From Deltaproteobacteria bacterium (GTDB lineage Bacteria > Bdellovibrionota > FAC87 > UBA2466), in the NCBI GenBank assembly GCA_013205415.1, contig JABMMY010000117.1, forward strand, positions 1 to 5,459: 5,459 nucleotides of DNA, read 5' to 3'. Shown in pieces: positions 1-5,459 of the stretch. Both the position numbers and the translations under genes were made by a program. The notes beneath the pieces were generated by a model. That model was not told the DNA's origin. It was given only the letters and a program-made list of their open reading frames with translations, and made no database searches. Positions within the stretch are counted from its first letter, which is position 1; the number at the start of each line of letters is the position of its first letter.

Positions 1-1
1 C

Positions 2-2146
2 CTTCACACCTTAAACACTGGAAAGCTAGAGCTCATTGAAACTCCCATTCCAGGTGTTAAGGCTGGCCATCTTTTAATTCAAAGCTATGCCTCGATCATC
101 TCTAAAGGAACGGAGGAAAGTTTATTAGCGTTTGGAAGGGCCTCTCTACTTAAAAAGGCACAACTACAACCGGATAAAGTATCTGAGGTGCTAGCTAAAT
201 TTAAAACAGAGGGTGTTGCTTCTACCTTTTTTGCCATTCGAAATAAACTTCAAAAACCCAGCTCCCTGGGCTACGCGCAAAGCGGTGTCATCCTAAAGGT
301 GGGAGCCGATGTTTTCGGTTTTTCTGTCGGCGACCGTGTGATTTCAAATGGACCTCACAGCGAGATAGTTTCTGTACCTGCAAATCTTTGCGTAAAAATT
401 GATCCTACTAATCCTATCTCATTTGAGGAGGCGGCGTTCACTCCCATTGCCGCTATTGCTCTACAAAGTATTAGATTATTAAATCCAACTTTAGGAGAGA
501 CAATTGCGGTTCAGGGACTAGGGCTGATTGGCCTAATCACAGTTCAATTATTAAGGGCCCAGGGCTGTCGAGTGATCGGTATCGATTACGAGGGTGAAAA
601 ATTAAAATTGGCTAAATCTTTTGGTGCTGAAGTTCATTCACTCAGTGAGAATCCCAACCCTATCGATCATGCCCTTGCCTTTTCTAAAGGCCAGGGTGTG
701 GATGGAGTTATCATTGCGGCCTCTACACCCTCTTCAGATCCGATTCACTATGCAGCTCAAATGAGTCGCAAACGAGGAAGAATTATATTGGTGGGTGCTA
801 CGGGAACCCAACTGCGACGCACAGACTTTTATGAAAAGGAACTTTCCTTTCAGGTGTCTTGCTCCTATGGACCAGGTCGCTATGAAACTAACTATGAGCA
901 AAAGGGCTTAGACTATCCCATCGGGTTTGTGCGATGGACAGAAAAAAGAAATATGGAGGCGATACTCCTTCTGCTACAGGAGAAAAAAATATACTTTAAG
1001 CCTCTCATCTCCCACCGTTTTCCATTTACAGAATCTCTCCAGGCTTACGATCTTTTTAATAGAAAAATATTCTCTACCGGAATTATTTTAAGCTACCCAG
1101 TAGGCTGCCATAATATTTTAAGCAGTCCCACTCCCCATCGCCTCTACTCAGTTAATCAAAAATCGGTACTTAATGGCCTTGGAGTGATCGGTGCCGGAGA
1201 TCACACGACTAAAATCATCTTGCCTCTACTAAAAAAAATGGGAGTGGTTATCGATAGTATCAGTTCACAAAATGGGCTCTCTGCTGCGGTTGCCGCAAAA
1301 AGATATCATATTGCACAAACCTTAAGTGATGCCGATTCCATAATAACCGATCCAAAAATCAACACCTTAATTATTGCCACTCGACATGACTCCCATGCTG
1401 CGCTTGTGATAAAAGGTATTACCCACCACAAACATATTTTCATAGAAAAACCTCTTGCGATTACCCTGGATGAATTAAAACAGATCGAGCAGGCCTTAAT
1501 CGATTCTCTTTTCTCCAATGTGCTCTGGGTGGGTTTTAATCGTAGATACTCTGTCTTAAGTCAAAAATTAAAATCTCTTTTTTTTGACACAAAGGACCCC
1601 AAGCAAATGGTGTACACCGTTAATGCCCTTTCATTACCTAAATCTCATTGGGTTCACGACTCTGCACAGGGGGGCGGACGGCTAGTGGGAGAGCTTTGTC
1701 ACTTTATTGATCTATTAAGATATTTCGCAGGCTGTGCCATCACTAATTTTACCGTCTCAAGAGTCGCTAGTGAACTCATAGACCAAACAAATAGTGTCAC
1801 AGTAACGCTTTCATTTGAGGATGGATCCCTGGGAACACTTATTTACACCACACTCGGAAATCGTATTTTCCCAAAGGAAAGAATTGAAGTTTTTGCTGGA
1901 AACAAGGTCGCTGTTATCGATAATTTCAGAAGTTTAAAGGGCTATGGTTTTACGAACTTTAAAAAGAAAACACTTTGGGTTCAAGACAAGGGACATAAAG
2001 AATGTTTAGCCCAATTTCTTAAGGCAACTTTAATCTCACAGCCCTCACCCGAAAGTTGGAAAGAGATTTTAGAGGTCAGCAAAATAGCGGTTGAAATACA
2101 GGGGACTGAAACTCAAAAAAATATCCGCACCCCACAGGTGGCTTAA
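2..2146 (+). CDS. Bi-domain oxidoreductase: zinc-less MDR dehydrogenase fused to Gfo/Idh/MocA domain (5' partial)
   Basis: The frame is open from the left edge to a TAA, giving 714 visible residues. The first visible residues (LHTLNTGKLELIE) match the extreme N-terminus of this family, so only a few codons are missing. A GTG at 188 is an internal Val codon, not the start. Residues about 1-365 form an MDR domain with a Rossmann motif GLGLIG (172-177) and an Asp about 18 residues after it (GID, 193-195), which favours NAD(H). The catalytic-zinc Cys and the GHE motif are absent (SIISKGTE at 31-38, GYA at 90-92), and there is no four-Cys lobe, so it is probably zinc-independent. Residues about 390-700 form a Gfo/Idh/MocA domain with GVIGAG (394-399), EKP (482-484) and CHFIDLL (566-572). 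Known for the family: fusions of this type sit in polysaccharide loci. Inferred: cytoplasmic NAD(P)-dependent sugar oxidation or reduction; the substrate is unknown. Assignment to the family is secure, the reaction is not. Confidence 0.93.
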   Translation, partial: LHTLNTGKLELIETPIPGVKAGHLLIQSYASIISKGTEESLLAFGRASLLKKAQLQPDKVSEVLAKFKTEGVASTFFAIRNKLQKPSSLGYAQSGVILKVGADVFGFSVGDRVISNGPHSEIVSVPANLCVKIDPTNPISFEEAAFTPIAAIALQSIRLLNPTLGETIAVQGLGLIGLITVQLLRAQGCRVIGIDYEGEKLKLAKSFGAEVHSLSENPNPIDHALAFSKGQGVDGVIIAASTPSSDPIHYAAQMSRKRGRIILVGATGTQLRRTDFYEKELSFQVSCSYGPGRYETNYEQKGLDYPIGFVRWTEKRNMEAILLLLQEKKIYFKPLISHRFPFTESLQAYDLFNRKIFSTGIILSYPVGCHNILSSPTPHRLYSVNQKSVLNGLGVIGAGDHTTKIILPLLKKMGVVIDSISSQNGLSAAVAAKRYHIAQTLSDADSIITDPKINTLIIATRHDSHAALVIKGITHHKHIFIEKPLAITLDELKQIEQALIDSLFSNVLWVGFNRRYSVLSQKLKSLFFDTKDPKQMVYTVNALSLPKSHWVHDSAQGGGRLVGELCHFIDLLRYFAGCAITNFTVSRVASELIDQTNSVTVTLSFEDGSLGTLIYTTLGNRIFPKERIEVFAGNKVAVIDNFRSLKGYGFTNFKKKTLWVQDKGHKECLAQFLKATLISQPSPESWKEILEVSKIAVEIQGTETQKNIRTPQVA
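2136..2141 (+). promoter_or_regulatory. Possible ribosome binding site for the heparinase-like gene
   Basis: AGGTGG lies inside the last codons of the upstream gene and ends 12 nt before the ATG at 2154. This is a reasonable Shine-Dalgarno match with spacing longer than ideal. It supports the ATG over the in-frame TTG at 2091, which lies deep inside the preceding gene. Re-initiation after the TAA at 2144-2146 could also contribute. Confidence 0.4.
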
Positions 2147-2153
2147 TAACTCC

Positions 2154-3941
2154 ATGAGGGCTTCATCTATTTTCCAGTATTGTAAACACGCCTACCTTCT
2201 TCTTCGCTTCCATCATCTTGAGCAATTTTTTTTTAGAGCCCTCATTAGATTGACCACGCCATTTAAATATCACTGGCATCTCAAACTACAAAGGGAAAGG
2301 CTAGTGGCAAGCTATTCCACAAGAAAAATCATTCCTTCATTAATCGATTACAAAAAAAACATTATCCCTTTAACACTCTGTAATCCTAAATTTTCACCTA
2401 CGTCCTTAAATGATCTGATAGCGATACCCAACTCTAAGCTTGCAGAGTTTGAATTGCATTCCCATCGTAATGTTTTAAAGGGGCCAGATTTTTTCCTGTC
2501 CTGGAGGTTAATTCTAGATTGGATAACACAGTTTCCTTTCTCTACCAGGAGAAGTTATCAAGTCGGCTGGCACCCTTACGTTATTTCCAAAAGAGTTCAG
2601 CACTGGCTTGCCCTGTGGGTACTATCGCCTCCTCCAGAAAAAGATAGGCAGAAAATTTTACAATCACTTTTTTTTCAGATCTCCTGGTTAGAGTCGAATT
2701 TAGAAAGAGATATCAAAGGAAATCATTTATGGGAAAATGCGCAGGCCTTAATTTTGGGGGGATCTTTTTTTGAGGGGGCCACGGCGGATAGATGGTTAAA
2801 AAATGGAATAGTCCTTATTAAAAAGTGTTTCAAGAGACAGTTACTTCCTTGGGGAGAGCATTTCGAAAAGTCGCCCAGTTATCACCTTGAACTGACCCAT
2901 GGGCTTTCTTTTTTGGTTCCTTGGCTAGAAAAAATAGAGGGCCATCAGACCGAGGCCAATCATCTAAAAGAATGGGCAAAAAAAATGCTTAACTTTGCTT
3001 GTGAAATTTCCCATCCCAATGGTCTCCTACCTTTTTTTAATGACTCGTGGAAAATGGAGGCGCCACACTCTGAGCATTTTTTACAGAGTTGGATCGGTGA
3101 TTATTTCATCTCGCGCCAAAAGGATCTTTTTCTTATTTTCGATGCTGGAAATTTGGGACCCGATGCCCTTCCTGCTCACTCTCATTGCGATCTGCTCACC
3201 TTTGAAATGTCTGTAGGGGATAGGCCTGTCTTTATTAATAGCGGCACCTTTTCCTATCAAGGCGTTAAAAGGGAGCTCTATCGTAGCTCGCCGGCCCATA
3301 ATGTCCTGGTGCTAAACAGAAAAAACTCGGCCGATATCTGGTCAAATTTTAGAATGGGAAGACGGGGACATGTGTTAAATCGAGAAAAACTAAAAACGGC
3401 TCATGGCGTGTGGACATGGGCGTCTCATAATGGCTATTCTTTTCTTGACGGTGCCACTGTGATCAGAGGTTGGTTTATTTCAACGACTCCATCCTTTGTC
3501 TGCTCTTTTCATTGCGTGACACCTTCTCAGAAAATTAATCATTTGCAGGAGTTCATTCATCTAGATCCTGGAGTAGAGATCTTAAAAACACTAGAACCAC
3601 GGCCCGCTCAAATTTTGAATCGGAGTTTACTATTAAAAACAGGGTCACTCCATTCCCACTTCGGCACCTTGGGTGCCTCGCATCAAATCACCCTTGAGGA
3701 TACAATGTTTTCGCCCCACTTCAATACAGAAATTCCTAATAAAACTATTTCAATCCTGTCCGACGCTCACCAAAGACCCCTAGGCACCTCAGAGCCTCTT
3801 TATTTAGCCACAGCCTGGTATTGCAGCCTGCAAAACAATTTTTCAAACATCTCTTTAGAACTCAAAGAAAAAACTATAAAATTAAGTTGGGAATACCAAA
3901 CCCGACTATTTTCGACCGAACTTCAGATTTCAATCCCATGA
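2154..3941 (+). CDS. Heparinase II/III-family protein (polysaccharide lyase fold), no visible signal peptide
   Basis: The protein has 595 residues when started at the ATG at 2154, 7 bp after the upstream stop. A TTG at 2091 would add 21 residues but would overlap the upstream gene by 56 bp, so it is less likely. The N-terminal half resembles the all-helical toroid of heparinase II/III-like proteins: WHPY (139-142), GNHLWENAQA (189-198), SPSYH (240-244) and FFND (294-297). The C-terminal half is the beta-sheet heparinase II/III domain: DAGNLGPD (330-337), AHSHCD (341-346), NSGTFSY (362-368) and AHN (381-383). By family analogy, His190, Tyr243 and His342/His344 are candidates for the catalytic Asn/His-Tyr-His set. 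Known for the family: beta-elimination of uronic-acid-containing glycans. The N-terminus is basic and aromatic, with no clear signal peptide or lipobox, so I infer a cytoplasmic or membrane-peripheral protein. Its coupling to a glycosyltransferase suggests a biosynthetic or editing role rather than catabolism. The substrate is unknown, and an epimerase activity is possible. Confidence 0.9.
   Translation: MRASSIFQYCKHAYLLLRFHHLEQFFFRALIRLTTPFKYHWHLKLQRERLVASYSTRKIIPSLIDYKKNIIPLTLCNPKFSPTSLNDLIAIPNSKLAEFELHSHRNVLKGPDFFLSWRLILDWITQFPFSTRRSYQVGWHPYVISKRVQHWLALWVLSPPPEKDRQKILQSLFFQISWLESNLERDIKGNHLWENAQALILGGSFFEGATADRWLKNGIVLIKKCFKRQLLPWGEHFEKSPSYHLELTHGLSFLVPWLEKIEGHQTEANHLKEWAKKMLNFACEISHPNGLLPFFNDSWKMEAPHSEHFLQSWIGDYFISRQKDLFLIFDAGNLGPDALPAHSHCDLLTFEMSVGDRPVFINSGTFSYQGVKRELYRSSPAHNVLVLNRKNSADIWSNFRMGRRGHVLNREKLKTAHGVWTWASHNGYSFLDGATVIRGWFISTTPSFVCSFHCVTPSQKINHLQEFIHLDPGVEILKTLEPRPAQILNRSLLLKTGSLHSHFGTLGASHQITLEDTMFSPHFNTEIPNKTISILSDAHQRPLGTSEPLYLATAWYCSLQNNFSNISLELKEKTIKLSWEYQTRLFSTELQISIP
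3938..3941 (+). promoter_or_regulatory. ATGA start/stop overlap (translational coupling site)
   Basis: The last base of the CCC codon is followed by ATGA, in which ATG starts the glycosyltransferase and TGA ends the heparinase-like protein. No purine-rich Shine-Dalgarno stands in the 20 nt upstream. Termination-reinitiation is the likely way the downstream gene is translated, which would tie the levels of the two proteins together. Confidence 0.75.
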
Positions 3942-5188
3942 AAATACTTTACCTTTATCAGCACTTTGTACTTCCCGAAAAAAGTGGAATCACTCGCACC
4001 TTTGAGTTTGCGAGAAGATTGGTCGCTATGGGACATGAGATTCATTTGATTGCTTCCGATGAAGATTTAAATAGTCGCCACTCAAAACCCTATATTCAAA
4101 TAGTTAATGGAATTCATATTCACCTATTGCCCATCCCTTATCATAACTCTATGGGGTTCTTTAAAAGGGTCATGGCCTTTATGAAATATATTTGCGGGGC
4201 GATTCGGTGTGGAGTTCATTTAGATTTTGATCTCGTTTATGCCTCCAGTCCTCCTCTTACGGCCACTCTATCGGCGATTTTTTTGGCTCGTAAAAAAAAG
4301 GTACCCCTGGTACTTGAGGTGAGAGACCTATGGCCAGATCTCCCCATAGCCTTTGGAGTCCTGAGAGACCCCTTTTCAATAATATTAACCAAAGCCATTG
4401 AGCGATTGGCCTATCATAGCTCGGCTCATGTGATAGCTCTCTCACCAGGAATTAAGCGAGCCATTACTGCAAGGGGAGTGAAGTCTGAAAACATCTCCTT
4501 TATCCCCAATAGCTCAGACATTGAATCTTTTAGGCTAGGTAAAGATAGGAAGCCCTCTTTACCTAAGGGTATTGATAAAGAGGATTTGATCGTTCTATAT
4601 ACAGGCACGCTGGGAATCGCAAATGGAGTCTCCTATATCTGTTCTTTAGCCAAGGAAACGATTCACTCCCACCCTCACATTAAATTTGTGGTGCTAGGAG
4701 ATGGAAAGGAAAAGGGTTTAATTCTTAATCTAGCGGCACAGTACCAGGTCCTAGGAAATAACCTCTTTTTATTAGACCCTATTTCCAAAAATGAGATACC
4801 CATTTTTTATCGTCGAGCATCACTAATACTAAATACGCTCATTAATAAAAAAGAGCTTTGGAATGCCTCTCCGAATAAATTTTTTGACGCCCTTGCGGCC
4901 GGTAGGCCCATCGCTATTAATTTTAGAGGATGGCTGGCCGATCTTATTTTAGAAAACCAAATTGGACTGGTACTAGATCCCTTAGATTATAAAAAAGCGG
5001 CCTTGCAGATAGTCGAGGCCTTATCACTTCCCTTATGGGTGGAAAATAGGGGTCGGAGAGCTTTGAAATTAGGAGCTTCACATTTTGATAGAGATCTTTT
5101 AGCAGAGCAACTAAACGAAATTTTGATTAAGGTAGGTGGAGGGGTCGGTAGCAATCGCAATACCTTGGTGGGGAAAAATAGGGGTTAA
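3938..5188 (+). CDS. Glycosyltransferase family 4 protein, WbuB-like
   Basis: The protein has 416 residues when started at the ATG at 3938, which overlaps the upstream TGA as ATGA. The frame is open further upstream to a TTG at 3821, but MKILYLYQHF is the typical start of this family. The fold is GT-B. The N-terminal Rossmann half has the glycine loop near SGITRTFEFARRL (16-28), YASSPP (101-106) and EVRDLWPD (127-134). The C-terminal donor-binding half has YTGTLGIANG (221-230), LGDGKEK (253-259) and SPNKFFDALAAGRP (311-324). The classical E-x7-E of GT4 reads N309-x7-D317 here; the SPNK-FD-ALAAG form is usual in this subfamily. No membrane segment is evident, so I infer action at the cytoplasmic face of the inner membrane, moving a sugar from a nucleotide donor to a lipid-linked acceptor. 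There is no clear Shine-Dalgarno before 3938, so translation probably depends on coupling. The last 18 or so residues are Gly/Asn-rich and look like a non-conserved tail. Donor and acceptor cannot be read from sequence. Confidence 0.93.
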   Translation: MKILYLYQHFVLPEKSGITRTFEFARRLVAMGHEIHLIASDEDLNSRHSKPYIQIVNGIHIHLLPIPYHNSMGFFKRVMAFMKYICGAIRCGVHLDFDLVYASSPPLTATLSAIFLARKKKVPLVLEVRDLWPDLPIAFGVLRDPFSIILTKAIERLAYHSSAHVIALSPGIKRAITARGVKSENISFIPNSSDIESFRLGKDRKPSLPKGIDKEDLIVLYTGTLGIANGVSYICSLAKETIHSHPHIKFVVLGDGKEKGLILNLAAQYQVLGNNLFLLDPISKNEIPIFYRRASLILNTLINKKELWNASPNKFFDALAAGRPIAINFRGWLADLILENQIGLVLDPLDYKKAALQIVEALSLPLWVENRGRRALKLGASHFDRDLLAEQLNEILIKVGGGVGSNRNTLVGKNRG

Positions 5189-5340
5189 TACCTAATACCT
5201 GGCCCCGACTAATGGGTAGACCCGCCCTAATAAAGGGGCGGAGAACTAGCCGGTTTTGGTCATTAAAAATGAGGTTCTAGCGAGTATTAAACCTACGCTC
5301 AGATGTTTTTTGTGAAGTTTTAGTTTTTTTTAAAAAAGCT
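5189..5340. other. Intergenic region with small inverted repeats
   Basis: No supported gene lies here. The stretch contains a 7-bp tandem duplication (TAATACC at 5186-5192 and 5193-5199, overlapping the glycosyltransferase stop). It also contains a GC hairpin (5222-5241), a perfect 5-bp hairpin TCATT-AAA-AATGA (5260-5272), an interleaved pair of short inverted repeats (5272-5299), and a T8A6 tract (5324-5337). It separates the operon from a probable convergent gene, so termination signals are the simplest explanation. Confidence 0.6.
5222..5241. terminator. Possible terminator hairpin, without a T tract
   Basis: CCGCCC (5222-5227) pairs with GGGCGG (5236-5241) around an 8-nt loop, 34 bp after the glycosyltransferase stop. 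The stem is perfect and all G:C. The bases after it (GAGAACTAGC) are not T-rich, so it is not a canonical intrinsic terminator. It could assist termination, or act as a 3'-end stabilising hairpin, for either of two convergent transcripts. Confidence 0.3.
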
Positions 5341-5457
5341 TTACCGGGGTACCGAATACCCATTCACATAGGCGAGATATAGATCGAGGTGGGCCTGTAA
5401 AAAGCTGTCCTTCTTTGTGGTGACCCACACCTTCCTGGCCATTCTAGAAAGGTCGTG
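5341..5457 (-). CDS. C-terminal end of a convergent gene, family unrecognised (5' partial at window edge)
   Basis: On the minus strand a frame open from the right edge runs 38 codons to a TAA at 5343-5341. It ends HDLSRMARKVWVTTKKDSFL followed by QAHLDLYLAYVNGYSVPR. The composition looks like a real protein: a basic stretch, then an amphipathic helix rich in Leu, Ala and Tyr. An ATG at 5442-5440 could start a 33-residue protein, but no good Shine-Dalgarno precedes it, so the tail of a longer gene entering from the right is more likely. The pattern R-x-x-RK-x6-K then L-x-LY-x-AY-x-N faintly recalls the C-termini of IS1-like and related DDE transposases. This is a weak resemblance from memory and not an assignment. 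Confidence 0.35.
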   Translation of the reverse strand, partial: HDLSRMARKVWVTTKKDSFLQAHLDLYLAYVNGYSVPR

Positions 5458-5459
5458 CC

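Noticed and set aside
188..2146. GTG at 188 as the start of the oxidoreductase
   Set aside because: The frame is open to the left edge, and the upstream 62 codons encode conserved N-terminal MDR sequence (SIISKGTE and others).
2091..2153. TTG at 2091 as the start of the heparinase-like protein
   Set aside because: It would overlap the preceding gene by 56 bp and add residues unlike the family. The ATG at 2154 sits just after the upstream stop with a usable Shine-Dalgarno.
3821..3937. TTG at 3821 as the start of the glycosyltransferase
   Set aside because: The added 39 residues are out-of-frame translation of the heparinase-like gene. MKILYLYQHF from the ATG at 3938 is the normal GT4 start.
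1306..4608. Short open frames overlapping the three genes on other frames or strands (1306-1518, 2995-3216, 3081-3299, 4257-4445, 4426-4608)
   Set aside because: All lie wholly inside strongly recognised coding regions, and their translations show no domain-like features.
5186..5199. Tandem TAATACC duplication at the glycosyltransferase stop
   Set aside because: Only two 7-bp copies are present, which is too few to call a functional repeat or insertion-site duplication.
5212..5280. 22-codon plus-strand frame starting MGRPALIKGRR, slightly like the start of a small DNA-binding or antitoxin protein
   Set aside because: It is very short and has no Shine-Dalgarno. It covers the inverted repeats, and the likeness is limited to a few basic residues.
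5347..5361. Inverted repeat GGGTA-CCGAA-TACCC
   Set aside because: The five-base stem lies inside the minus-strand reading frame and is not followed by a T tract in either direction. It is probably chance.
1..5459. CRISPR arrays, tRNA or rRNA genes, riboswitches
   Set aside because: No spaced direct repeats, tRNA-like cloverleaf or recognised riboswitch core was seen. Nearly all of the window is protein-coding.

Overview
The window holds a compact run of three plus-strand genes that looks like part of a surface-polysaccharide (capsule, exopolysaccharide or O-antigen type) biosynthesis locus. The DNA is moderately AT-rich by eye, with many A and T homopolymers inside codons for Lys and Phe. 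Nothing identifies the species. The gene set is typical of Gram-negative bacteria, so a moderately AT-rich proteobacterium-like host is a reasonable but unproven guess.

Layout: (1) Positions 2-2146 encode a two-domain oxidoreductase, an MDR (alcohol-dehydrogenase-like) domain fused to a Gfo/Idh/MocA domain. It is open at the left edge and probably lacks only its first few residues. (2) Positions 2154-3941 encode a heparinase II/III-family protein with no visible export signal. (3) Positions 3938-5188 encode a WbuB-like GT4 glycosyltransferase whose ATG overlaps the previous stop in an ATGA arrangement. Gaps of 7 bp and -4 bp, all on one strand, point to one transcript with translational coupling. 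No promoter is visible because the operon start lies left of the window.

Likely joint role (inference): the glycosyltransferase adds a sugar to a growing, probably lipid-linked, glycan. The fused oxidoreductase performs NAD(P)-dependent redox chemistry on a sugar. The heparinase-fold protein cleaves, or possibly epimerises, a uronic-acid-like residue. I know this trio as a recurring neighbourhood in polysaccharide loci. I know of no biochemical description of its combined reaction, and it is the best candidate in the window for an undescribed system.

Positions 5189-5340 are non-coding as far as I can see. They hold several small inverted repeats, including a GC-rich hairpin that may end the operon. 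From 5341 to the right edge there is a minus-strand reading frame that looks like the C-terminal end of a convergent gene. Its family is uncertain, and it faintly resembles the end of a DDE transposase.
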